Below, in pieces: positions 1 to 12,715 of a stretch of DNA of 64,000 nt (within the stretch, counting starts at the first letter, position 1; each line of letters opens with the position of its first letter). The translations under genes and the position numbers were made by a program. The stretch is from Chaetorhynchus papuensis (lineage: Eukaryota; Chordata; Aves; Passeriformes; Rhipiduridae). A model generated the notes under the pieces. It was not told the DNA's origin and did no database searches. It worked only from the letters and a program-made list of their open reading frames with translations. Where the stretch lies: the NCBI GenBank assembly GCA_013396525.1, contig VWYX01000721.1, forward strand, positions 124,001-188,000, given 5' to 3'.

Positions 1-3000
1 GCAGAAAGTGGAAGTCATGAGTCTTTTTTTGGTAGTATTTCAAAGTGACATATGAAGATATAGTTAGCTGATTCCCATAGATTTAAATATAAAACCTGTG
101 ACTAACAGTTGTCCTTTGGTGCTGCAGACCTAGAGGATTGGTCATTGGTAGCTGTAGTTAAAGGGAAATTTTAATTTGTTCTGTAAAGTTTTGCACTTTT
201 TTTGTTGTTCTTAGTGCACAGGACAAGAGCAGTTGGGTATGGTAGTGTTTGAACTCTGTTACCATTTCAGGCTTGCTTTGGCTTTGTGATGGTAGAGGAA
301 CAGGCTTCATGCCTTGATAATTGACATAACCCTTAAGTCTGTTGGCAGCTTTTGTTGCTTTGTGAACCCTTGGCCTCAACTGTGACCTCAGACAGGAGGT
401 TTATTTGCAGATAAAGCCCGCAAATAATTTTTTCCTCTCTGCAGAGCATTTATTTGGCCCGTGATCACATTTTCTGCGAGGCTCTTGCTCCTGGCATTTT
501 GCTGCATTGTTTTTGCTGTTTAGTGTGTTCATGAGTCACTGGGAAAAGACAACAAGGAAATCTGGATAACAATGCTGGCAACATGGTGACATTCTTCACA
601 GTGTCACTCCTTGATCCAGTTACAGGTGTAGGTGTAGTCTCACCTTTCCTTTGTCTTGAAGTGCCTGTTAGATTCCAGCTCAATGGGCAGCTGGTGAGGG
701 CATGATGGGCCTCTGTGACAGACCTAAGGAAGTGTTCAGGAGGAAAAGGAGTAGCAGAGCCACCTCACTGAGTTGACTTCGTTAGGAAATTAAAGGGTTC
801 TTATGGCTGCCTTTCAGGGACAATGGGATTTGTTTTCAGTATCTGATGCAGCAAGTAAAAGTATCCCTCAATACCGATAGTAAAACATATGTCATGAGCT
901 TCACATATTGAGTGTATTGGTTTCTTTCAGACCAAATAATAAAATAGCATTACCATTTGATTCAGGAATTTATCTAGAGACCTCTATAAATTTCATGTCA
1001 GTCAGCTCTTCATTACAATTCAGTTCCTCAAGAAAAAAACCTGTGTATTTGGGTGTATCTTATAGTCTTGATACAGTGAAAGGTACCTCTTTCCTTCTCC
1101 AGTTGTTTTACAGTTACAGCTGTGGGGAGTTTTTAGTGGGAAAATTAATAGTAGTGTCCAGAATTCCAGAGCTTTCTTTTCCTTTTGCCAAGCCAGGCCC
1201 CTGAGTTTGAAAGCTAATTTTTGTCTAGGGTCATAAATGATTTGATCAAAACATGTAGAGAAAGCTGGAGGAGGCTTCAGAAACACTGAAAGAAATCTTC
1301 AGTGGGCAGTTGCAGAAGGACACAGATAATTCGAGAATATGACTTTGGTTTGCTCTAGAAATAGTTTGACCCATTAATTATTACCAAAGGAAGCGGAAAA
1401 GATTTTAGATTGTCAAACAGGATTCTAAATAAGCACAAAACCTGGTTATAGACTACAACAGCCCACTACTTTTTCAGCTTTTTGATTTCTGAGTGTCTCT
1501 TTTCTTGTAGGTCTGATGAATACTGAAAATTGCTTGGGTGGAACATATATAGCATTACTTATATTACTTAAATAATTCAAGAATATTTCTTTCATGCTAG
1601 CATATTGTAAAAGCAAAACAAAACATGAGATAAATTATGTTTGAAATGCTGCCTGGGATGGGTGCTTGTACAATGATTTGTTCCTCGTTCTTCTTGTTGC
1701 CTTATGAGTCGTTATTCACTGCCCGCTGATGGGCTGGTCTTTGTCAGTCTCCCAGGCCATCTACTTCGGGGAGAAGTGAAATAGCAGACACAGAAGGGAT
1801 CTTCTTACCTGAATCCCTGAGTCCCAGGCTGATGTAATCAGCAAGGAAAATTAGCCTCCTTCCTGGTTGGAGCACCCAGCCTGATGTGTAGCTCCAGTGT
1901 AACTAAAATGGGATTCTGAGACCTGTTACCTGTGTGTTTGTGTGCAGAGATGTTGGTGTGGGTGGCCCTAAAGATAGCTGAAAGATGCCTAGAAAGAGCT
2001 TGCAGCATAGCCCAGGAATCCACTTTGTCCTAAACTTTACATGCAGTTCCTGTTCTTTTCTTAAGTGTTTTGGAATGATTTTGTTTGCACGAGCTTTAGG
2101 ACAAACTTCCCACGAGACTTGCAATGTGACACTGGTACAAACGAAATGCCAAGGCTGTGATTGTTCCTTATGGCGTGAGCCAGTCACATCAGAAACCTCA
2201 CAGGGAGCTTGCTTTGTCTGTAGTGGTGATGGTGATAATTTCTTTCAAATTCTTATTTTCAAACCCGCTTTAATTAAAGGTGTTCTTTCAATTTATTAGG
2301 TTCTCTTACAGCTTCACTTCCAGTATTTTGGAGACCGAAGGTCAAACACTTGAGTTTTTCTGAAAATCTAGGAAATGTTGTTATATTGTGTGATCAGGTA
2401 ACAATCCACCTCCTTATATGACTCATTGCCAGTGTCTGCGTGCTGGTGGCAGCTCTGAATCTTTTAATACTAAAATCTTATTTCAGGAAAAAGGAAGGCA
2501 GAAGTTCTTCAAGAGAAGATTCACCACTGTTCTGATGTTGCAAGAGAACGTGCATGCAGCCTGCTATAGTAATTCTAACTACTGTATCAATCCTTGACCT
2601 TACATACAAAATCTCTGCTGTTGGTCTTGCTGTTGAGTAATTTAAAAGTTTTCTTTCACTAGATTCCTCCTCTCCCAGATTTTGTTCTTAAAAGGAATGG
2701 AGATGAAGTTGTTCAGTAAACATCTTTAGCCATGTAAAAAGCAATGTTGTCATTCATTTTTACTAATGTTTTAAATCACTGAGTTATTTTCTTTTGTTGA
2801 TACCGCATTTAATATTTATTAGAAGTAAGTAAAGAAAAATCCTGTCATCTTTACAGGTTGTTTACTCTTTGTCAGTTAATGACTGTGCTGGTTTATAGTT
2901 TTTCTACCAGAATCAAGAAGAAAACAGCTGCTTAATTTTATTTTATTCTTAGTGTAAATCAGGCCTTTGACTGAGTTGACTGTGCTAATATATTGTACTA

Positions 3001-5620
3001 GAGCTGCAAGAGGCCAAGGTTAAAAATGGGTATCTATGAATCCTGCCTTGGAGGAGGCTATATTTGTTATATAGAGTTTTGCAAATATAGACTTTTTGTC
3101 CCACTGTTTCAGGAAAGTTTGGCCTGTTTCTGTTGATTCTCTTGTATTTTAATATAATGCTATTCTTAACATCAGTGGTACCTGTTCTTTAAAGAAAAGA
3201 TAGAAATGGTGCCTATGCTGGCAGAAGCCTCAGGTTATTTTGAATAATGAGCTGGGCGTGACAACCATGACTGCTCATATAAGGACGGGACTTGGCAAAT
3301 GGAGGTCTCTGTTACTCATGTGAGGTACAGCCTGAATCTGCGGCTGTTTTTCTTTGCGTAGAGATTTGAAGGACATGCTTGGTTGTAAAAACATTCAGAG
3401 AATTTTATGCAGAACACTTTTTGGGTTCAACTTTGTATTAAAAATGTTGAAATTTGATTGAAGTACTGCAGAATCAATAATTTGTCCTATAATGTGTTTT
3501 GTCTTATTAAAAATTGAGATAATCTTCTTGGGCAATGACCAGTTGTTACAGATAACCGAAATATGTCACCATGACCTGCCTTAAGCAGGTTTTTCCTTCT
3601 CAGTAGTCCTTTCAATTTAATGTAACACAATACAGAATTAAATGCAGGATAGCTTCCTGCTAACTCCCCTGTGTCAACTTCACCCAAGCTGTATTTGAAA
3701 TTTGATTTTCTTACTCTGTATTAAAAATATTCCAGTGTTTTTCCTAGCACCAGCTGTCCTAACATGTAGTGTGAACATGGACAATGGTGGTAGTATCCAG
3801 GAGAACAATGAGACTCACTAAAATAGATGGTTGCTGAGTTCATTCAGTGTGCAGTACTCTGTAGCTTGGAAAAAAACAGTGGGGCTAAAAAGCTGGAAAT
3901 TAAAGTTGCAGTTCTCTTATCACCTTTCCTCCTGGTAAGAGTAACTCACTGAAGACAGCCTGCAAAACCACAAGGAGCTAAGATAAAAGGATAATCAGCA
4001 AAAAGAGAAACACTCTTCCTGAAGTGGTCTGGGAAGAAGAGCGGAGACTTGTGCCTTGGACATAAACCCCAAAGCTCTTCTTTCTAAACCTTTACTCTGT
4101 CTGAATTAGTGGAAATCTTTCTACTGGTTTCTTGTTCGTCATATAAAGTACATTGAAGATTTGTGTGTTGCACTACTCTGATGTTATTTTAAGATGAAGC
4201 TTTGTTTCATCCTCTAAGCCATGGATCTTTCTCTAGTGTTTTGAACAAAATCACTGTCAGATGTTGCTCTTTTTAGTAAAGCTCTGACCACTACTTCTTC
4301 ACTTAAGTTATTGTAACTGTAACCACACTTTCCAAACTGCTTCTTGGCTGGATTATTGCAGCACTTCATAAACTGATTCCCTGGTAAATTCCACCGAAGT
4401 TTCAGACAGTGCAAAAAACCCCCAAACAAACCAAAAGGATTACCCACTTGTTGGCCAGAGAGGTTGTACTGGTTCTTTAGCGCAGACTCATCTGTTTTCC
4501 TTTGCAGTTCAAAGTGATTGCACTACAAACTTGGAATCTCCGTGAAACTCCATAGGAAATAGCTGCATTCTTCAGTTCAAAAACTTAAATCCTGTTTAAA
4601 ATTTGAAGATTTAGGGGTTTAAGTTGTTTAATTACAGAAGGATCTTCTGCAAAGACTAGAATTTTTTTTTCTCAAAAATCTCGTTAGTTGAAGTATAATT
4701 TTTTTTCTGGAGGGTGGGGAGGAGGGATGTTTCAAGCAGTCTTAATGCCAAGATTCCAGAGAATAGAAAGTCAAGTATTTGGTATTAATTTCTTCCATTG
4801 GCTCATCAGAGCTCAGAAAGTGCTGGGTTAAACCTGATGGTGACTAATGCACTCAGGGCAGAAGAGTTGCTCTGTTACCAGGCAATGCTTTTAATTCAGT
4901 AGTATTGCACAGGGAGAGTTAGACTGCAGCAGGACAAATGGATTTCTTAGTCTGATTCATAAAACCTGCAGCATTTGGATTGGTTTGTGTGAAGCACAGG
5001 GTTGTATTAGTTCAGCACTGATTGAAACTATTACACTGTATTTATGAAAGTAGATGCTGGCATTTAGTTCAATTGCTCTTTGACACTGTTTTTTCACCTT
5101 TTCACTGATTTTTGACAAATCACAAATTAGTCACATGAAGAAGTGGTGTATAAGGAAGAAAGGCTTTTGCTAATAAAAACAAGGCCTTTGTGTATTCCCT
5201 TTCTTACTCTGCCTGGCAGCTTGTAATGGCACTAATAGTACTTCAGGGTAAAGATCTTTTTCTATTACTGTCAACACTGCACAGTGAAAAATCAGTCTCT
5301 TCTGTGCATTAATAAATAAGTACACAGACTGAGAGTAATTGGATAGGATTGTCCAATTTGCCTGGTTTTCTGTAGGCATTTCAGGTTCATATAAAGTGCA
5401 ATTTTCCTGTATGGTCTGATTCTTTTTCTATATCCCGAGAAAAAGGGTGTGATGACTTTATTTACTAATCTATTTCCTAGTTTCTTTTCACCCTCCCCCC
5501 ACTCTGGGGGAAAAAAAAGCCAAATACACATAGTCTGTTAAAACAAAATATAAAGCTTTTGTTCACCAGTTAGTGGGAGATATCCATCAGCCTTACACTT
5601 TCTTCCTTTCTAATTTTCAG
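1..5620 (+). other. PLPPR5: PLPPR5 intron (3' part) upstream of the first exon in the window
   Basis: This non-coding stretch ends in a clear acceptor (pyrimidine-rich tract then TTTTCAG at 5620). I looked for the preceding PLPPR5 exon, which should carry the degenerate PSG(H)-like motif, and did not find it, so that exon lies left of the window. The short open frames here show no recognisable protein and no codon pattern. No repeat family is recognised with confidence. The intron is at least 5.6 kb. Confidence 0.8.
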
Positions 5621-5797
5621 ATGTATATCACCAACACAGTGAAAGCCAGAGGAACAAGGCTTGCAAAACCTGTTCTGTGTTTGGGTTTAATGTGCTTGGC
5701 CTTCCTTACTGGAATCAACAGAGTAGCAGAGTATCGAAATCACTGGTCAGATGTAATAGCAGGATTTGTAATTGGAATATCTATAGCAGTATTTTTG
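5621..5797 (+). CDS. PLPPR5: PLPPR5 coding exon: fifth and sixth membrane segments and degenerate C3 motif (partial gene)
   Basis: This 177-nt exon (59 codons, phase 0 at both ends) has acceptor TTTTCAG and donor TTG|GTAAGT. It starts MYITNTVKARGTRLAKP and then runs through a hydrophobic segment (residues about 17-32), the loop NRVAEYRNHWSD (33-44), and the start of a last membrane helix (45-59). This is the C-terminal core of a PAP2-like phosphatase-related protein. The loop and the tail exon fit PLPPR5 better than PLPPR1. Active lipid phosphate phosphatases have SR-x5-H-x3-D in this loop. Here Ser is Asn (residue 33) and the catalytic His is Asn (residue 40), while Arg and Asp are kept. The PLPPR family is known as neuronal plasma-membrane proteins without ordinary phosphatase activity that promote filopodia and neurite outgrowth. 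By comparison with the human protein from memory, the exon covers roughly residues 208-266. The earlier exons are outside the window. Confidence 0.96.
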
Positions 5798-7432
5798 GTA
5801 AGTGTGTGTCTGTGTCACTTCTGTTTGAAAAAAATCAATGTATAAGCTTGTATCTCTAAAAAATCCTTCAGACAACTAAATAACAAAAGACATGTTTCGC
5901 ATCTTAGGTTTTTAAATTATTCTTCAGTTTCCTTAGTAGTATTTATGTACACTCAGAAATGTGAATTCAAGAAAGGACTGATCCAGTTATCTCTTCTGAC
6001 TTCCATATAAACCAGATTGTAGCATTTCAACAGTACTTTTTGCAGCAAGTCCTGCTTGCAGGAAGTATATATTCCTCAGAATAACACAGTTACGATTTGA
6101 TGTATAAAGTATTAAATTCAGTATAGTGATACCCACACTGATCAGAGAATAGGTAGCATTTGTTTTTCTGGCTTTACAGTAACCCTAATGAATGTATTTC
6201 ATAGTGATTCAGGTTTATGTTGAATTTTTTTATTATTCTATACCAAAAAGTCTTTGTTTAGCCTTTTCCTTTTCTGGAGCTGTGTTCCAAAACCAGACTG
6301 TTAATCACATTTGCCAATGACTACTGTCTGTGTCAGAAAACTATTTCTAATCTATTAATCACCTTCACTAATATCTGCAGTGCAAGACTATAGAATAGAA
6401 CAGTCACTGCTGTTTACTGCCTGTAGCCTTGACTGCCTGGCAGCCTGTAATAGTACTAAATAACACCTTTGAGCTTTTTCCCTGTGAAAACACTTTTGAG
6501 CTTGATTCTTGGATTGCAAGGTCTTGGTCTCAAGATCTTGGATCTGAAAGCATGGTTTGGCTGAGAACCCTCCCAGGGATGGCTGAGGTGGGTGTTTTCA
6601 CTTCTAGACATGCAAGGGTAGCTGCAAGTCTCTTTTAAAATACATCTGCTTGGGTTTCCAAACGTTCCTTTCCACACAAAATGTCCAGGAGTTATATTTG
6701 GTTGTTCACATTTAAGTTTTTCCATTCTGTTCATGCCCCTAAAGTAATAAAAGAGAACAGAATAGAGAGGAAATCTGTCCCAGCATTTTTTCTTATATTT
6801 TGTGGTGTATGTTGCATAAACTCCTTTGAGTAGCATGACATCAAATATAGTTGTGTTTTGAAGAAAATGCAGTTGGCAAACATTGCTGCTCAGCTGAGTG
6901 TCGGAATTAGTAGAAGCACAAACTGTTACATGTCACTTTCCTAAGTCCCTGCGTGAGAATCTCTGCTGCCCTGAGCAGATTTGAAGTTACATTCAGTCTT
7001 GGGAATGGTCCTTGCCTTGTTGTTCCCTTTCTTACTCTCCATTTGAAAAAGTTTTTGCTGATCAAAACTGAGATGACATTGGTTTTCCTTGGAGTTTAAG
7101 GTTAATGCCATGTGATGCTGCAAGACATCTCTTCATGACATTGATAATTATTGGTGTTCTATCATGCAGCTTTAGTAACGGATTTTCTTTTAGATAAGAG
7201 GTTTTTTTTGGTTCTCAAATGATGCATGTACCAATAAATTGGTTGAAAGTCTTTTGTCCTGAAATATTAGTTAAAGATTTTCTGTAAAACACAAACTTCA
7301 CATTTCAGTGTTTCTACTGTAAAGCTGTGACTAAATCTGGTGTCATTTCTGCCTAATTGTAATTTTCAGGATCAAAGCTTGAAAAAATGAGTTGTTCCTT
7401 AGGTATTCTGTTTATCTTCTAATTCCTTCTAG
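5798..7432 (+). other. PLPPR5: PLPPR5 intron, 1635 bp
   Basis: The intron runs from GTAAGT after 5797 to the acceptor CCTTCTAG at 7432. It joins two phase-0 exons. It is AT-rich and I see no exon, repeat family or RNA gene in it. Several reading frames of 60-126 codons on either strand occur inside it, none of them protein-like. Confidence 0.9.
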
Positions 7433-7552
7433 GTTGTTTGTGTGGTAAATAACTTCAGAGGACGCCAGCCAGAACATGAACATTCTCATCTGGATAATCT
7501 GGCCCAGATGCCCATGATCAGCATACCCAGAGTAGAAAGCCCTTTAGAAAAG
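7433..7552 (+). CDS. PLPPR5: PLPPR5 coding exon: end of last membrane helix and cytoplasmic tail
   Basis: This 120-nt exon (40 codons, phase 0 at both ends) has acceptor CTTCTAG and donor AAG|GTAATG. It starts VVCVVNNFRGRQPE, which completes the last transmembrane helix begun in the previous exon, and continues into a His- and acid-rich cytoplasmic tail that ends PRVESPLEK. The PMISIPRVESPLEK segment is a recognisable PLPPR5 tail signature; PLPPR1 has a related SPLET version. By family topology, the tail lies on the cytoplasmic side. Length divisible by three and phase-0 borders mean that skipping this exon would keep the reading frame. No evidence of damage is seen. Confidence 0.95.
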
Positions 7553-10500
7553 GTAATGTCTGACTTTTTAAAAAACAATTAAATAAAACATTGCTTTCCT
7601 GGAAGGATAATCACAAACTATCCTGACAACAGTGCCAAGGTAATCAGATTTAAAATAAAGAGACATGTCAGTGAAGGAGGAAGAAGGAAAGAATTTAATT
7701 CAGTGACACCCCTTAGGAGCCTCTGCATGTCATCATTTTACTGCTGTAGCTGCTGCTAAGCCCATGGAGTCAGGCTAAGTAGATCTGAGGCCCTCTTCCC
7801 TTGTGTTGCTCAAGTAAGTTTGATTAATACTCTGCCTGATAGTCCACAGAACTTAGAAAGCTTTTAGAAGTGCTTAGAAAGAAAGCCAACCCCTGGCCCA
7901 AGGGGCTTTGCAATTCACGTACAAGTGGCATTTATCCTGTTTGTTTTTGGTATGCCCTCAGCCTAGTGTAGAACATGGGATGCAGTCCCTTCAGGATCAG
8001 CTGTGGGGCTTCTGTCATCAGACACGTGCTAGCCCCAGGACAGGGCACCCACTTGGAAGCGAGGGTAACAAGGGTCATGCAGTAACTGCCCTGTTGCCAT
8101 GATCTCCTGTCAGAGCACAGGGATTTTAGACTGGGACATGCTAGTGAGAGTCTCTCAGGTATGCCAAGAGTTTTTGCTTAGGTGTCACAAGAAAATTTAT
8201 TTTAGTTTACTGTGAAAACCCTTTATATTTTTTGATTTTGTACTATGTGTTAAGTAACATTGTCTGACCAATTTTATGAGCAAACAAATACTGAAATAGA
8301 TAGCATAACCAGATATAGAAATTATTTGATGTATTTTTACCAAGGGGAAACCTTAAACTAGTAATGCGAAGTTTAAAGGAAGCTTTACTTTTTCTAGTTA
8401 CTTTATGTGTCATTATCATTAAAATCTATTGAGTTATGCCCATATTTGAAGATAGTGAACAAATTCTACACTGGGTAGGGCACCTAAAGTATTTTTCTGT
8501 GGTATTCTTTTAATTTGAAATTAATTCTGATCTTTTTTTCGTGTTAAACGTAAGAAAGGTTTTCAACCACTTCCCAGTCTGTCTTACTTGAAAGTGGTGG
8601 AAGTTGTTCTTTAGTAAGAATTGCTGCTAGTCCTGGGGTTTTTATTCCTTTCCTTGAAGGGAAAGAAGATTTCTTTTCAGAATGGTCTAACATGCCTCTT
8701 CAACCAAATATGTCTAAGCTACTTCCTCTGATATCTTGTTGTAAGGAGGTCAGAGTCTCATTTGCTTGAACAAGCATTTAGATGATGAATGTGTATCTTC
8801 AAAGTAATCCATTCAGTAAACTTTCTGTAAAATGTCAAAACAAAACAAGCTGTCAGCTGGCCTGGAACATACCACATTAATAAGAGCACGTTTTATTTAC
8901 ATGCTGGGCTCTCGTGCAATAGAAGCCATTTTTGTGGCTCAAAAGCCATCCTAGGTAATACATTCTCTGGCTATTGAAATTTAAATTTTTGTTTTCTGGG
9001 GATAAAGACTTCATGTTAACTTCATGTTTCTGCCTGGTTTGAGACCCTGTCAGTCATGATGAGCAATGTTCTTTTCCTGAGACTTGGCCAAGTTTGAGAT
9101 GTTGTGAGGAAAGCTTCGGAAGAGTGTGGGAGGATGGCGGCAGGAATGGTGTTTGCTCTGCTCGAGGATAACCTCTGCCATTTGTGACTGCCCAGGATGC
9201 TGTTATATGAATGAGCTTCTTTCCTTCTGAACACATATTCTTATGGCAGTAGACAGTAGCTGTTTACTGTCATGGAACTTCTCTCTAGATAATTAAACTG
9301 GGGAATGGCTGCAAGCTGAAACCACTTGCCGAGATCTCATTTTATGAGTTCATCCTTGTCCATGTTGCAAAGCCTTTCTCCTTTCCAGACAGAGAGGATG
9401 GGATGCAAGGACACTTAAGGCGAAGACTTTGCTAATTGTTCAGAAATGTTTTCTTCTGTTTTCACTTCCAGAAAGTTTAAATTTGAATTAGCAAATAATT
9501 GATGAAGAAGTTACTTACATGTGAGTGCTTTAGGTTTTGAGTTTCTATAAGTACTTTTTCCTTTTTTTTAATCTATTTTTTTTTGTTTAATCTAAAGTTT
9601 TAGATAGAAGACAGACCCTGTTAAATAAAAGGCACTAAGAATAATACTTTAGGGAACTGAGGTCTAAATTAAGTTAGCTAATCTCAGTTAATTACCATTG
9701 CTACAAGAATTCTTGAATTAGTCTTTGCTTTTTAACTCCTTTCTTGTTTTACATCATTTGTTCTCCACTGGAGAGAGAGTGATGCTAAATAATTTGTGTG
9801 CTATTTGCCTTTTCCTTCCTTGGACACATGTGAGTTGCTTTTCACTACATTGCAGTCAGGACTGTTCCAGTTCAATATTCTGAATGCATGTAGATTTACA
9901 TTTTGCTTGTTTTAAAACTGTTTTTCCTTATTTTCAGTCTGCATGCTCTTCAGCCAATATTAAAGACAGGTTAGTGTCAGAAATTAGCCACTAAGAGTAG
10001 CACAAATTCTGTCTGAAGTTATCAAGGGCTAAGGCAGTGCCAGCAGGAAGCAATGCAACTATGTGACTGGTACTAAAAAATAGTAACTCTATGGGTAGCT
10101 GGGAGCAAGCAAATAAAAAATTCTGTCTTAAAGAATGACTTCATTAGAAATGCCTGCCAGATAGGACCCCACTCATTGCTATTTTGTAATAAATTGACCC
10201 ATAAATGAGTAAGCACCTGATGTATCATACAGACCTAGAAGCACATTGCTTTGCTGTTTCCAGATCTGCTACTTGCTGTTCCAGTGCTTTCTTCATGGAG
10301 AACAAATGCTCCTGACATGCTCACCATGCTGCCACTGTCTGAGTACTGGTGGAGGTCTAGCTATGTTTGAAGTGCCCTGAAATAGGCATAAGTGTTCTTG
10401 TAATACTCAGAATTGAGCTGCTGCTGCTTAGTGACAGGGTTAGATCACTGTTTGCATGACACTTCTGTTTAACTGTGATGCATGCAGAGATTTAGCTGTT

Positions 10501-11003
10501 CTGCACAGGTACTCGTGCAGTCAGATAAGCTGTAGTTGCAGTGTCTCCTTGAGGAATCCTTGCCAGAGCCTGCTCAGCAGTGCACACTTAGTGCTTTTAC
10601 CTTAACTATAATCATCCTCAGAATTCATGAAAAGAATGAAAGCCAAGAAAACCTCATCACCCACCCATCTGCTTCTTTTTCTCTTCTGCCCCTGGCTTTC
10701 TTCATGTCTTACAAGACAATTGGTGTTTCAGTTAGCTAGCAGTCTCCTACAGAGAGGAAGCTCTCATCCTACCACAGTCAAGGTTAGACAGTCCTGTTCT
10801 TTTGCAGAAATTACTGAGAAATGGGGATGTTTTAGATAGTACCTAGAAGAGTTTGAAAGTTCAGCTTTGTCCAAGTGTAGTCACAAACTCTGTTTTCTGT
10901 TTCAGGGGAGACTGACATTATTTCATGCAAAAGTCACCTGAAATTGGCCAGGGCTTACAGAGGTCTCCTACACATCTTGTAGTAGCTTCTGATTCTACTA
11001 GCC

Positions 11004-11025
11004 TTTTTTTTTTTTTTTTTTTTTT
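11004..11025. repeat. Poly(T) tract, 22 bases
   Basis: An uninterrupted run of T inside the last PLPPR5 intron. It could be the A-tail of an old insertion on the opposite strand, but no retrocopy body or flanking duplication is recognised next to it. Confidence 0.9.
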
Positions 11026-12548
11026 AATAAGTATTCTAGCTTTGAAAAAATCAAATACAAATACAACATGGAGGCTTTCAGGACTAATGGAAGCAGTAGA
11101 TAGAATACTGAGATACAGAGTTTCAGAAGGAAGCACTGGGGGGGTTAGGAGATGCATTATGGTTCATCTCCTGTGAGACGAGATAATTCCTGTGTCTGAT
11201 TATCTGTGCTTTCTGTAGCTATTCAGTATTACTTATTTGCACAGTGGGTTCTTGGCAGTGCTCTGTTTGACAGCTAAACTGCATTTATTCCCCAAGGTTC
11301 TGCTTGGCATTCCTTCATGCTTCTGTCAGCAGTGCCCAAACCATGTTCCCGAACACAGTCACTGTTCCTTGCTACAATGAGGTTTCTTATATTCCCCCAT
11401 AGGACTGACTACCCAGCCTGACTGAACTCAAAAGAGATAGCTTAGGTGCTTTCTCCTTCTGCCATTTCCAAGTTTTAATGGTCATAGGTTTTTGGAATTC
11501 CTCTCACAATATGTGACACTCCTGCTGCCCATTATAACAGTTTTTAGTGCCTGTCAGGGTTAACTGTCTCAGAAATGAGTTTGACACAGTAATTATTGTT
11601 CTATTGTGTATGTGCCAAAGGTAACGATGGTGATAAAACATTTTAGCAATAGTAAGTGTAGATATTGCAATGAATTCTGCTAGTATTTTTAAGACTGGGG
11701 AAGCTTTCCTCTTCAGAATTTAAGGTGTATTGTTTTTTCTATTTGCTCCATTTTGATTATTCACAGGACACAGAACAGCTTCTTCACAATGTCAGAAAAT
11801 TTTCTCAGTGTTACTGCTTTTTGCTTGGTCTTATGCATGTTGGTACCAAGCCTTTAGTTGTTCTGTGCACTGGTATGCACACAGCACCATGGCCCGGGGA
11901 GCCTGGCCTGCCCCCTGCAGCTCTCCAGGGAGATCACCTCTCACTGAGCTCACAGCTAAAAGCAAAACACAAAGATGCTTTAGCTCATCATACTATGGGC
12001 AGCTGGGGGAGGGGGCTTGTATCCATTTCTATTGCTTCAAAATATTCCAGTTGAGAAGTATCCAAATATTGTAGTGCTGGATGTCTAAAAGCATGCACAG
12101 GTGTCCATACTTGTTTCTCCAGTATGGTTTGATGGGAGCCCATGTGCTTGCATTAGCTCATAGGCAGTTTTTGGCATAATGGTTCTTTCTTGATAATACA
12201 GTCTGTTAAAGGAGATACAATACCACATTGCTTCACTCACATACCACAAACACATACCCAGGAGAGTCAGCTCATAAAAAATCATAAGCAGTTTTGTTTC
12301 AATGTCAAGCATTTGAATTTATATTCATTTCCTACTCTTCTGCTTAAATCTGCTTCTGGGGGATTGTACAAGAATTATTTCTGATTGGTTGCAAACTGTG
12401 ATCACTGACATCTAATGCTCGAATAAAATAATACTTAAACATGGGAAGTGGAACAATATATTCAGTGTGACCTCCTCAAACGTACATATTGTAGGTGTTA
12501 CAGAATCAAGGTATTAGTCACAGTCAAGAAGATGCTTTGCAAGGAAAC

Positions 12549-12715
12549 TCGCTCAAAGCACGCATCCTCAGGTTCTTCTGCTGGATGTCAGGGCCGGAGC
12601 GCTGCGAGCACCTTTCTCTCAGGCAATGGGCGTGCGAGCGCACCGAGTGGGCGTGTGCGGCCGGCCAAAGGCGGCGCCGGCCTTGTGTGCAGGCCCGCAG
12701 CGCTTGCAGGGGGCA
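12549..12715. other. Isolated CpG-rich patch inside the last PLPPR5 intron
   Basis: Hand counting gives about 17 CpG dinucleotides in roughly 165 bases, with GC content well above the AT-rich intron on both sides. It includes GC boxes such as GGCGGCGCCGGCC. The flanks fall back sharply to CpG-poor DNA. It resembles a small orphan CpG island or a GC-rich insertion. No coding frame is recognised, and it is shorter than usual promoter islands. Alternatives are an alternative promoter, an enhancer, or a GC-rich repeat fragment. Confidence 0.55.
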